Part shown: positions 52,916 to 60,670 of the stretch, one piece after another
Layout: every line of letters begins with the position of its first letter
Position numbering within the stretch: position 1 is the stretch's first letter
DNA from: Tsuneonella dongtanensis
GTDB taxonomy: Bacteria > Pseudomonadota > Alphaproteobacteria > Sphingomonadales > Sphingomonadaceae
NCBI RefSeq assembly: GCF_001698205.1
Contig: NZ_CP016591.1
Location: forward strand, 2,604,001-2,668,000
Length of the DNA: 64,000 nt
Reading direction: 5' to 3'
Position numbers and translations under genes: made by a program
The notes under the pieces: generated by a model
The model's database searches: none
What the model was told of the DNA's origin: nothing
The model's input: only the letters and a program-made list of their open reading frames with translations

Positions 52916-53790
52916 ATCTGCGCCCTCCACGCATCGACGATCTCGCCAGCGCGCGCGATCCACGCCCGGCCGTCGGCAGCGATGTGCCGCAGCGCCTCCT
53001 CGAACGGACCGATGCGGTGCGGCTGGCCGATCAGGTAGGCATGCAAGGGGATGCACATGACCGTGCCCGACGCCTCCCCCTCGGCGGCCAGCCGCTCGTA
53101 TTGCCGGATCAGCGTATCGGCGTATTCGCGCGGGCTCATGTTGTAGATGAAGAAGCCGTAGTGATCGTTGACCTCGAGGCTGTAGGGGATCGAGGCGAGC
53201 CTGCCTTTGGCGACCTTCACCTCCTGCACCTGGTCGTCGTGATAGAGGTCGCAGGTATAGTCCAGCCCGTACTCGGCGATCAGGTCGAGCGTGCGCGGGG
53301 TGTGGGTCAGTGCTGGGGCGAGCCAGCCGCGGATCGTCTGCCCGGTCGCCTCGCGCACCGTGCGGATCGAATCCGCGATAATCGCGCGCTCCTGGTCCTC
53401 GGACATCTCGTAGGCGTAGCGGGTGTTGTAGATGCCGTGGCTGAAGAACTCCCACCCGCGCGCGACGCCGTCCGCGACCACTTCGGGGTGATGCTGGCAG
53501 AGCGCCACCGACAGGCTGACCGATCCCGGAAATCCGTGTTTCGACATGACCTCGGCCATGCGCCAGTGGCTGACCCGGTTCGAATGATCGCGGTGCGAAT
53601 ATCCGACGACATCGGGATGCGGCCGCGCCCAGGCCTTGCGCTTGGGATGCGCGGGCGGATCGATTTCGTAGTATTCGAGGTTCGGCGCCACCCACACCGC
53701 GCAGGTCTTGCCGCCCGGCCAGACGATCTTCCTGCGCCCGCGATAGGGCGCGTAATCGTACAGCTCCGGATCGCCGGATCCCTCGCGCAC
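52912..53790 (-). CDS. Polysaccharide-deacetylase-fold protein, divergent copy B
   Basis: This 292-residue protein starts at GTG 53790, one base after the isochorismatase-like stop. It shows WVAPNLEYYEIDPPAHP, DHSNRVSHWRMAEVMSKHGFPGSVS, FFSHGIYNTRYAYEMSEDQER and RGWLAPALTHTPRTLDL. SHGIYNTRY matches the metal-binding block of allantoinase-like deacetylases, but the EEG pair is again absent. It is related to 52007-52915 and, more distantly, to 24055-24924. Confidence 0.83.
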   Translation of the reverse strand: MREGSGDPELYDYAPYRGRRKIVWPGGKTCAVWVAPNLEYYEIDPPAHPKRKAWARPHPDVVGYSHRDHSNRVSHWRMAEVMSKHGFPGSVSLSVALCQHHPEVVADGVARGWEFFSHGIYNTRYAYEMSEDQERAIIADSIRTVREATGQTIRGWLAPALTHTPRTLDLIAEYGLDYTCDLYHDDQVQEVKVAKGRLASIPYSLEVNDHYGFFIYNMSPREYADTLIRQYERLAAEGEASGTVMCIPLHAYLIGQPHRIGPFEEALRHIAADGRAWIARAGEIVDAWRAQI

Positions 53791-53791
53791 G

Positions 53792-54472
53792 TCAGCGCGC
53801 CTCCAGCCAGTCGATCACCGCCTGCACCGGCTCGACGTCGGCGTACTTGAGCTGGAGGTCGGTGAGGTTGGCGAAGTGGTAGCTTTCGTGCTTGTCGGCA
53901 CAGGTCTCGATAGGGACGATCGTGCGGTAGCCGTGGCTCAGCGCATCCACCGCCGTCGCCCGCACGCAGCCGCTGGTCGAGCCGCCGGTCACCACCACGG
54001 TATCGACCTTGTGCCACACGAGATAGCTCGCAAGCGGCGTCTCAAAGAACGCACTCGGCATGCGCTTGGTGTACTGGAGGTCGTCGGGCTGGATGTCGCA
54101 GCGTTCGTCGTACTGGTGCCGCTCGGACTCGTACTTGATGTTCTGCAAGGAGTCGGGCGTGTCGGTGCGTGTGCCCCACACCCCCGCGTCGCCGGCGTCG
54201 TCCTTGTAGGCGACCCGTGTCCACACCACCGGCATGCCCCGCTCCCGCGCTAGGCGGCTGATCGTGTTCGCATGGTCTATCTGGCGCGGGTCGGTCTCGT
54301 AGGCGGTCGCGAACCTGTCGATCCGGGTGTAGGCCTGCTGGAAATCGACGTTCACGATGGCGAGCTTTTCGCCGAAGCCGAACTTCCTGCGCGCCGGGTT
54401 CGCCATCACTTCCTCGAACAGCTGGCGTGCGGTCTTGCCGTCGCTGACCATTCGCGTGCCGATCAAATCCAT
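53792..54472 (-). CDS. Isochorismatase-family cysteine hydrolase, N-carbamoylsarcosine-amidase-like
   Basis: This 226-residue protein has the complete Asp-Lys-Cys triad: Asp43 in NVDFQQAY, Lys136 in YTKRMPSAF and Cys169 in GGSTSGCVRATAVDA. The stretch after Cys169 (LSHGYRTIVPIETCADKHESYHFANL) resembles N-carbamoylsarcosine amidase and ureidoacrylate amidase. I start at ATG 54472, which follows AGGAG, rather than 11 codons earlier. It would hydrolyse an N-carbamoyl or amide product. It is promoter-proximal, next to the operator at 54537-54548. Confidence 0.9.
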   Translation of the reverse strand: MDLIGTRMVSDGKTARQLFEEVMANPARRKFGFGEKLAIVNVDFQQAYTRIDRFATAYETDPRQIDHANTISRLARERGMPVVWTRVAYKDDAGDAGVWGTRTDTPDSLQNIKYESERHQYDERCDIQPDDLQYTKRMPSAFFETPLASYLVWHKVDTVVVTGGSTSGCVRATAVDALSHGYRTIVPIETCADKHESYHFANLTDLQLKYADVEPVQAVIDWLEAR

Positions 54473-54536
54473 TGTGCTCCTCGCCTTCCTACTGGACCCC
54501 GACAATAATCCCGCGTAGGGGCTTGTCGAGTGAAAT

Positions 54537-54548
54537 TTGTCCGGACAA
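54537..54548. promoter_or_regulatory. Operator palindrome TTGTCCGGACAA between divergent operons
   Basis: This perfect 12-base palindrome lies in the 86-base gap between the isochorismatase-like (minus) and alpha/beta-fold (plus) genes, and ends 10 bases before GTG 54559. A TTGTCG hexamer lies 16 bases before its ACAACT end. It can serve both operons. Confidence 0.78.
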
Positions 54549-54558
54549 CTTTGCGGCA

Positions 54559-55899
54559 GTGATAACGCGCCACGTACTCACCATTCCGGCTTCCGGCCGC
54601 CGTGTCCACTACCGCAAGTGCGGCAGCGGGCCCTTGCTTCTGATGGTGCATCAGAGCCCGCGCAGTTCCGCCGAGTACGAGCGGCTCATGCGCGAGTGGA
54701 GCGCGCATTTCACCTGCGTGGCGCCCGACACACCGGGCTTCGGCCAGTCCGATCCGCTGCCCGGCGAACCCGAGATCGCTGATTTCGCAGACGCGCTCGA
54801 CGAATTCCTGGCGGCGCTCGGAGTCGAAACCTGCGCGGCCTATGGGTTCCACTCCGGCGGGATCATCCTCGTCACCGCGCTCAAGCGACACCCGGAGCGT
54901 TTCTCTGGGCTCGCGATCGGCGGTTACGCGATCTGGACCGAGGAAGAGATGCGCATTTTCGGCGACAGCTACCTGCCGCCGTTCCGCCCTTCTTCATACG
55001 GCGAGCACCTCACGTGGCTTTGGAACCGGATGCTCGAGCAGAGCTGGTTCTTCCCGTGGTTCGATATTCGCGACGAAGCGCGCCTGTCGGTCGCGCACAC
55101 CGATGTCGGCCGGGTCAACGCCGCGGTGATGGAGATGCTCGACGCGGGCGACGCCTATCGCGCGGGATACGGCGCGGTCCTGCGCGCGCCCCGCGACATT
55201 CCGGCACCCGAATCCATAACGGCTCCAGTTCTGATCACCGCGTACCAGGGCGATCCATTGTGTGCGCATATCGAGCGGCTCGGAGACATGCCGCCGAATT
55301 GGCACGCGCATGCAGTCGCCACGCCGGCCGAGCACGAAGCGGAGAGCCTCGCCTTCCTTCGCCGCCATGCAACCGACGCACCGGCGCTAATCGCGGAAGA
55401 TGCGAACGAAGGCTGGCTCACTATCGGCGAGGGCCTGATCCACTGGCGCGGAGAGCGCGATGCCGAGCGGATGGTGCTCCAGGCTCCCGCAAACGAACTG
55501 ACCGACCCGGGGCCGAACGAAGTCGCGATCGACGTGCCGGGACACGGGCTGTCGTCGGATTTCGCCGACATGGAGGACGCGATAGAGGCCGCACGCGATG
55601 CACTCGGCGCGCGGCACATCGCCTGGCCGCAGGTCCCGCAGGGCGACCCCGACCTGCTCTACCCCGACCTCGCCCCCGACAGGTACGGCAGCCATCTGCT
55701 TCGCGCATGGAGCGCGGCCCGCGCCGAGGCGCTGTTCCGCCCCTGGTACGCCGCCGACAAGGATCACGCGCTGCCGGTCGATTCCGCCGCGCTCGACCCT
55801 GAAGCCATCGCCCGCCGCGCCCGTGCCCGCCTGCGCGCCGGCGGCGCGGCGCGTCGCTTCCACAAGCTTCTCATCGACCGAACCGGAGACCCCGCTTGA
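54559..55899 (+). CDS. Alpha/beta-hydrolase-fold protein with His in the nucleophile position and a C-terminal extension
   Basis: From GTG 54559 this is a 446-residue protein, about 170 longer than single-domain hydrolases. Residues of about 1-270 form the fold (LLLMVHQSPRSSAEYERLM, VAPDTPGFGQSDPLPGE). The elbow reads YGFHSGGIILV, so the GXSXG serine is His98, as in 21532-22413. The extension has a second hydrolase-like strand (EVAIDVPGHGLSSDF) and may be a degenerate second domain. I choose GTG because the in-frame ATG upstream would translate through the operator. It opens the operon that runs to 61248. Confidence 0.82.
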   Translation: MITRHVLTIPASGRRVHYRKCGSGPLLLMVHQSPRSSAEYERLMREWSAHFTCVAPDTPGFGQSDPLPGEPEIADFADALDEFLAALGVETCAAYGFHSGGIILVTALKRHPERFSGLAIGGYAIWTEEEMRIFGDSYLPPFRPSSYGEHLTWLWNRMLEQSWFFPWFDIRDEARLSVAHTDVGRVNAAVMEMLDAGDAYRAGYGAVLRAPRDIPAPESITAPVLITAYQGDPLCAHIERLGDMPPNWHAHAVATPAEHEAESLAFLRRHATDAPALIAEDANEGWLTIGEGLIHWRGERDAERMVLQAPANELTDPGPNEVAIDVPGHGLSSDFADMEDAIEAARDALGARHIAWPQVPQGDPDLLYPDLAPDRYGSHLLRAWSAARAEALFRPWYAADKDHALPVDSAALDPEAIARRARARLRAGGAARRFHKLLIDRTGDPA

Positions 55900-56378
55900 C
55901 CGACATACGTACCGCGATGCCGCTACTCGCCCGCCACGAAGGCGTGTGGGACGGGACCTACACCTATTTCAACGCCGCCAACGAGAAGATTGACGAGCAT
56001 GCAAGCCGCCTGTTCTGCCGCTTTCCCGAAGACGGCCCGCACGCCTATCACCAGACCAACCATTACACCTGGGCCGACGGCCGCACCGACGTGCGCGATT
56101 TTCCCGCCGAGTACCGCGATGGGCGCGTCTGGTGGGACAACGACCTCATCAAGGGCTGGGCGGCCGAAGTCCCGCTCGACGAGTACAACCGCACAGTCAT
56201 GCTCTACTGGCAGCGGCAGGGCGATCCGTCGCTCTATCTCTACGAGATGATCCAGCTCGCCGACGACGGGCAGAGCCGCTGCCGCACGTGGCACTGGATC
56301 CGCAATGGCCAGCTCGAGACCCGAACCGCCATTCAGGAGACGCTCGTCACACGCGACTGGCGGTCGCTGGAAGGGTAG
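55896..56378 (+). CDS. Small lipocalin-like (DUF3598-like) protein, paralogue of 50140-50595
   Basis: This 160-residue protein starts at TTG 55896, coupled to the hydrolase stop. It shares the HEGxWDG, WxDGRTD and CRTWHW blocks with its paralogue. No signal peptide is seen. The function is probably binding of a hydrophobic intermediate; the family call is tentative. Confidence 0.72.
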   Translation: MTDIRTAMPLLARHEGVWDGTYTYFNAANEKIDEHASRLFCRFPEDGPHAYHQTNHYTWADGRTDVRDFPAEYRDGRVWWDNDLIKGWAAEVPLDEYNRTVMLYWQRQGDPSLYLYEMIQLADDGQSRCRTWHWIRNGQLETRTAIQETLVTRDWRSLEG

Positions 56379-56387
56379 ACTGGATCC

Positions 56388-57764
56388 ATGCCGCAGACGC
56401 TGGTCGACAGGATCTGGGACGCGCACCGGGTGGCAACCACCCCCGGCGGCGCGGACCTGATCGCGATCGACCGGGTGTTTCTGCACGAGCGGACCGGCGC
56501 TTCGGCCCTGAAGCGCATGGCCGAGATGGGCCGCTCCGTGCACGATCCGGCGCGGGTGTTCGCAGTGACCGATCACATCGTCGATACCCGCCCCGGCCGA
56601 ACCGACGCGACGCTGATGCCCGGCGGGCAGGCCTTCATCTCCGAGACGCGCGAGGCCTGCCGCGCGGCGGGCATCACGCTGTTCGACGTCGACAGCCCCG
56701 ACCAGGGGATCGTCCACGTGATCTCGCCCGAACTCGGCATCGTGCTGCCCGGCATCACCCTCGTCGCGCCCGACAGCCACACGTGCACCCAGGGGGCCTT
56801 CGGCGCGCTCGCGTGGGGCATCGGTTCGAGCGAGGCCGAGCACGCGATGGTCACCGGCACCCTGCGCCTGCCGCGTCCGCAGACCATGCGTGTCAGCTTC
56901 GACGGGGCACTCTCCCCCGGGGTCACCGCCAAGGATATGGCACTCGCGCTCATCGCACGCCACGGCGCAGGCGGCGGCGCGGGCTTCGCGGTCGAGTTCG
57001 CCGGAAGCGCGGTGCGCGCGCTCGACATGGAAGCGCGCATGACGCTGTGCAACATGGCAACCGAGTTCGCGGCGATGACCGGGATCGTCGCGCCGGACGA
57101 AGCGGCCTTTGCCTGGCTCGCTGGCCGCCGCTACGCCCCCGCAGCCTTCGACCATCCCCACTGGGCGACGCTCCGCAGCGACGACGCCGCGACGTTCGAC
57201 CGCGAGATTGCGATCGACGCTTCCTCGATCGCGCCGATGGTCAGTTGGGGCACCAGCCCCGAACAGGCGATCCCGGTGGACGGAGCGGTGCCCCAGGGGC
57301 CGGCGAGAGCGCACGACTACATCGGCCTCGATGCCGGACACGCGATCGGTGGGACCCCGGTCGACGCCGCCTTCATCGGCAGTTGCACCAACAGCCGGCT
57401 GTCGGACTTGCGCAAGGCCGCAGCGCTCCTGCGCGGCAAGCGGATCGCGCCATCGATCCGCAAGGCGCTCGTTGTGCCCGGCAGCATGGCGGTGAAGCGT
57501 GCGGCGGAAGCCGAAGGGCTCGACAAGGTGTTCGAGGCGGCCGGGTTCGAGTGGCGGATGAGCGGCTGCTCGCTGTGCTTCTATGCGGGCGGCGAAGGCT
57601 TCGCGCCGGGCAGCCGGGTGATCTCCAGCACCAACCGCAATTTCGAAGGGCGCCAGGGCCCGGGCATCCGCACGCACATTGCCTCGCCGGAAACGGTCGC
57701 CGCAAGCGCGCTCGCGGGGGCCATCGCCGATCCGCGGCCGCTGCTCGCAAGGGTCGCCGCATGA
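56388..57764 (+). CDS. LeuC-like hydro-lyase large subunit (isopropylmalate/methylmalate dehydratase type)
   Basis: This is a 458-residue aconitase-superfamily large subunit. The three [4Fe-4S] ligands are Cys333 in GSCTNSR and Cys394 and Cys397 in SGCSLC. It also has APDSHTCTQGAFGALAWGIGSSEAEH. It pairs with the LeuD-like subunit encoded next. In a catabolic operon with an HMG-CoA-lyase-like gene and CoA-transferase it is more likely a (dimethyl)malate, citramalate or homologue dehydratase than biosynthetic LeuC. The substrate is inference. Confidence 0.9.
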   Translation: MPQTLVDRIWDAHRVATTPGGADLIAIDRVFLHERTGASALKRMAEMGRSVHDPARVFAVTDHIVDTRPGRTDATLMPGGQAFISETREACRAAGITLFDVDSPDQGIVHVISPELGIVLPGITLVAPDSHTCTQGAFGALAWGIGSSEAEHAMVTGTLRLPRPQTMRVSFDGALSPGVTAKDMALALIARHGAGGGAGFAVEFAGSAVRALDMEARMTLCNMATEFAAMTGIVAPDEAAFAWLAGRRYAPAAFDHPHWATLRSDDAATFDREIAIDASSIAPMVSWGTSPEQAIPVDGAVPQGPARAHDYIGLDAGHAIGGTPVDAAFIGSCTNSRLSDLRKAAALLRGKRIAPSIRKALVVPGSMAVKRAAEAEGLDKVFEAAGFEWRMSGCSLCFYAGGEGFAPGSRVISSTNRNFEGRQGPGIRTHIASPETVAASALAGAIADPRPLLARVAA

Positions 57765-58390
57765 ATCCCGTGACGACCATCACCAGCCCGGCCGTGCCGC
57801 TGCTGCGCGACAACATCGACACCGACACGATCATCCCCAGCCGTGAGATGAAGAGCACGGGACGCGCGGGCCTTGCCGACGGGCTGTTCGCGCCGTGGCG
57901 CTACACCGATGCCGCGAGCCGCACGCGCGATCCTTCGTTCGTGCTCAACCAGCGCGACGCGATCGGCACCCGCCTCATCCTCGCGGGCAAAAACTTCGGC
58001 TGCGGTTCGAGCCGAGAGCACGCGGTCTGGGCGCTAGCCGAGTTCGGCATCGAGGCGATCATCGCCCCCAGCTTCGCGCCGATCTTCAAGGCCAACTGCA
58101 TCCGCAACGGCCTCTTGCCAATCGAACTGCCCGAAGAGGTCGTTCGCTCGCTCGCCTGGGAGATGGTGCGGATCGACCTCGCGGCACAGACCGTCAGCGC
58201 GGGCGAGGAGAGCTGGCCGTTCGAAATCGATCCCGAGGCGAAGGAGATGCTGCTCGGCGGGCTCGATGCGATCGACGTTACGCTGAACCATCTCAAGGAC
58301 ACGTTCGACCGCTGGATGCGCGTGGACATGACCAGGAGGCCATGGGTCTATCTTTCGCCGCGTCGGACGGATGACGGAGCGCAGCGATGA
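57761..58390 (+). CDS. LeuD-like hydro-lyase small subunit
   Basis: This 209-residue small subunit is the partner of 56388-57764, coupled by ATGA. It shows LRDNIDTDTIIPSREMK, GKNFGCGSSREHAVWAL and IFKANCIRNGLLPIEL. The C-terminal tail (RRPWVYLSPRRTDDG) is basic and longer than the family norm. It provides the mobile active-site domain of the dehydratase. A four-base overlap joins it to a possible small gene at 58387. Confidence 0.9.
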   Translation: MNPVTTITSPAVPLLRDNIDTDTIIPSREMKSTGRAGLADGLFAPWRYTDAASRTRDPSFVLNQRDAIGTRLILAGKNFGCGSSREHAVWALAEFGIEAIIAPSFAPIFKANCIRNGLLPIELPEEVVRSLAWEMVRIDLAAQTVSAGEESWPFEIDPEAKEMLLGGLDAIDVTLNHLKDTFDRWMRVDMTRRPWVYLSPRRTDDGAQR

Positions 58391-58575
58391 CCGCTTTCCT
58401 ACACGCACAGGATCCATGCACATTCCCGGTCTGGGAAGGGAGGACCCTGTTGGATTCGCAAAGGTTACATGTCCAGCACGGATTTTGCGGAAATTGCCTT
58501 CATGACCAATCATTTGGCGCCAGGGCGCGTTTGCAGAAAAAGCCCCCTTTCACTGTGACAGGTCCCGTCCGATGA
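58387..58575 (+). CDS. Possible 62-residue coupled small protein
   Basis: This reading frame begins with ATGA overlapping the LeuD-like stop and ends with ATGA overlapping the HMG-CoA-lyase-like ATG, exactly like the real genes around it. It encodes 62 residues with a CysXXCys pair (GFCGNCLHD). Against it, codon use is unlike the neighbours (TTA, CTA, AGG, GGA, lower G+C in third positions) and no family is recognised. It may be a genuine small gene, or leftover intergenic sequence with chance overlaps. Confidence 0.35.
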   Translation: MTAFLHAQDPCTFPVWEGRTLLDSQRLHVQHGFCGNCLHDQSFGARARLQKKPPFTVTGPVR

Positions 58576-59489
58576 CCCGTATCCTCGTCTCCGAAGTCGG
58601 CCCGCGCGACGGCTTGCAGTCGATCGACCGGGTCATGCCGCTCGAAGCCAAGAAGGCGTGGATCGCCGCCGAGGCCGCCGCGGGCGTGCGCGAGATCGAG
58701 GTCGGCAGCTTCGTTCCGCCCAGCCTCCTGCCGCAGATGGCCGACACCACCGAACTTGTCGCTTTCGCCAAGACCATTCCCGGCCTCAACGTCGTCGCGC
58801 TGGTGCCCAACGCCAAGGGCGCGGCGCGCGCGGTCGAGGCCGGGGTCGACGCGATGAGCATCCCGTTCTCGATGAGCGAAACGCACTCGATCAAGAACGT
58901 CCGCAAGGACCATCCGGCCATGTTGCTGGAAATCGAGGAAGCCGCGCGCATCGCCCATGCCGGCGGCAAGCACTTCGCGGTCGGGCTCGCCACCGCGTTC
59001 GGGTGCACGATCGAAGGCGCGGTGCCGCAGGACACCGTTGTACGCTTGGCGGAGAAGGCGCTCGAGGCGGGCGCCGACGAGGTCGGGCTGTCGGACACGA
59101 CCGGCTATGCCGACCCGGCCCAGGTCAGGCGGCTTGTCCAGGCCGTCCGGCGCGTCGCCGGCGACCGGCTGACCACGCTCCATCTCCACAACACCCGCGG
59201 CCTCGGCCTCGCCAATGCGGTGGCGGGGCTGGAGGTCGGGATCACCACGCTCGACGCCTCGCTCGGCGGGCTCGGCGGCTGCCCGTTCGCCCCGGGAGCA
59301 TCGGGCAATATCGTCACCGAAGACCTTGTGCTGATGCTCAACAGCATGGGTTTCGATACGGGAATCGACCTCGAGAAACTGCTCGAAGTGCGCAAGATCG
59401 TCGCCGAGGCGCTGCCGGGCGAGCCGCTCTACGGGTTCACGCCCGATGCCGGACCGATGCTCGACTACGCCGAAAGGATCGCAGGATGA
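58572..59489 (+). CDS. HMG-CoA-lyase-like aldolase
   Basis: This 305-residue TIM-barrel protein of the HMGL family has the metal and substrate motif GPRDGLQ near the start, EVGSFVPPSLLPQM, HLHNTRGLGLANAVAGLEVG and the signature GGLGGCPFAPGASGN containing the active-site cysteine. It cleaves a 3-hydroxy-3-methylglutaryl-CoA-like thioester to acetyl-CoA or a related ester and an oxo acid. It follows the LeuCD-like genes and precedes a CoA-transferase, forming a dehydratase-activation-cleavage set. Confidence 0.92.
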   Translation: MTRILVSEVGPRDGLQSIDRVMPLEAKKAWIAAEAAAGVREIEVGSFVPPSLLPQMADTTELVAFAKTIPGLNVVALVPNAKGAARAVEAGVDAMSIPFSMSETHSIKNVRKDHPAMLLEIEEAARIAHAGGKHFAVGLATAFGCTIEGAVPQDTVVRLAEKALEAGADEVGLSDTTGYADPAQVRRLVQAVRRVAGDRLTTLHLHNTRGLGLANAVAGLEVGITTLDASLGGLGGCPFAPGASGNIVTEDLVLMLNSMGFDTGIDLEKLLEVRKIVAEALPGEPLYGFTPDAGPMLDYAERIAG

Positions 59490-60670
59490 GCGACGGCCCC
59501 GCTCCGCTCGCCGGCATCCGCGTCGTCGAATTCACCCACATGGTGATGGGGCCCACCGTGGGGCACATCCTCGCCGGGCTCGGTGCAGACGTCGTCCGCG
59601 TCGAGCCGATCGGCGGCGATCAGACACGGCGCTTGCTCGGTTCGGGCGCGGGGTATTTCCCGATGTACAACCGCGGCAAGGCGTCGATCTGCCTCGACCT
59701 CAAGTCGGACGCGGGGCTGGAGGTCGCGCGCGACCTGTGCGCGAACGCCGACGTGCTGGTCGAGAACTTCCGCCCCGGCGCGCTCGACCGGCTGGGCCTA
59801 GACTTCGACACGCTGTCCGAAACCAATCCGCGGCTGATCTATTGCTCTGAAAAGGGCTTCCTTCCCGGCCCGTACGAACAGCGCACCGCGCTGGACGAAG
59901 TTGCGCAGATGATGGGCGGGCTCGCCTACATGACCGGGCCGCCGGGACGCCCCTTGCGCGCCGGGGCGAGCGTGATCGACGTGACCGGCGGCATGTTCGG
60001 CGTGATCGGCGTGCTCGCCGCGCTCGAGGAGCGGCACCGCACCGGGCGCGGGCAGAAGGTCGTCGCATCGCTGTTCGAGACCACCGTCTATCTCGTCGGC
60101 CAACACATGGCCCAGTTCGCCGCGACCGGGAAACCCGCCGCGCCGATGCCCGCGCGGGTCAGCGCCTGGGCGATCTACGATGTATTCGAGACGCGGGACG
60201 AGCCGGTGTTCATCGGCGTCGTGACCGACGCGCTGTGGGAGAAATTCTGCGGCCTGTTCGGGCTCGACGACCTCTGGGCCGACGAGAGCTTGCGCGCCAA
60301 CAACAGCCGCGTGCTCGCTCGCGACCGGATCATGCCCCGCATCCGCGACCTCATCGGCACCATGACCCGCGCGGAGGTGATCGAGAAACTCGACAGCACC
60401 GGCATGCCATTCGCGCCGATCGGGCGACCGGAGGATCTGTTCGACGACCCCCACCTTGCCGCGCATGGGTTGGAACCGGTCACGCTCGATGACGGACGCG
60501 AAACGAGACTTCCGACCATTCCGCTCGAGATGGACGGCAAGCGCCCCGGCGGCGCGACCGCCCTGCCTCGCCCCGGCGCCGATGCGAGGATGGTGCTCGC
60601 CGGGCTCGGCTATGACGAAGACCGAATAGAGGCGCTGCTGTCCGGCGGCGCGGTGGAGGAAACGCGATGA
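59486..60670 (+). CDS. CaiB/BaiF family CoA-transferase C
   Basis: This is a 394-residue class III CoA-transferase. It opens with GIRVVEFTHMVMGPTVGHILAGLGADV; NRGKASICLDLKS and the catalytic-aspartate region TALDEVAQMMGGLAYMTG follow. ATG overlaps the HMGL stop. By context it activates the acid that the HMG-CoA-lyase-like enzyme cleaves. It differs substantially from copies A and B. Confidence 0.93.
   Translation: MSDGPAPLAGIRVVEFTHMVMGPTVGHILAGLGADVVRVEPIGGDQTRRLLGSGAGYFPMYNRGKASICLDLKSDAGLEVARDLCANADVLVENFRPGALDRLGLDFDTLSETNPRLIYCSEKGFLPGPYEQRTALDEVAQMMGGLAYMTGPPGRPLRAGASVIDVTGGMFGVIGVLAALEERHRTGRGQKVVASLFETTVYLVGQHMAQFAATGKPAAPMPARVSAWAIYDVFETRDEPVFIGVVTDALWEKFCGLFGLDDLWADESLRANNSRVLARDRIMPRIRDLIGTMTRAEVIEKLDSTGMPFAPIGRPEDLFDDPHLAAHGLEPVTLDDGRETRLPTIPLEMDGKRPGGATALPRPGADARMVLAGLGYDEDRIEALLSGGAVEETR

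Noticed and set aside
54472-54558. ATG 54472 as the start of the alpha/beta-fold gene
   Set aside because: The 29 extra codons would run through the divergent promoter and the operator; GTG 54559 directly follows and begins the conserved sequence.
55923-57677. A 584-codon minus-strand frame opposite the LeuC-like gene
   Set aside because: Shadow composition, and the plus strand has the three iron-sulfur cysteines in frame.
58455-58485. TGTCCAGCACGG near the HMGL start as a ninth operator
   Set aside because: Only the left half matches; the right half lacks GGACAA.
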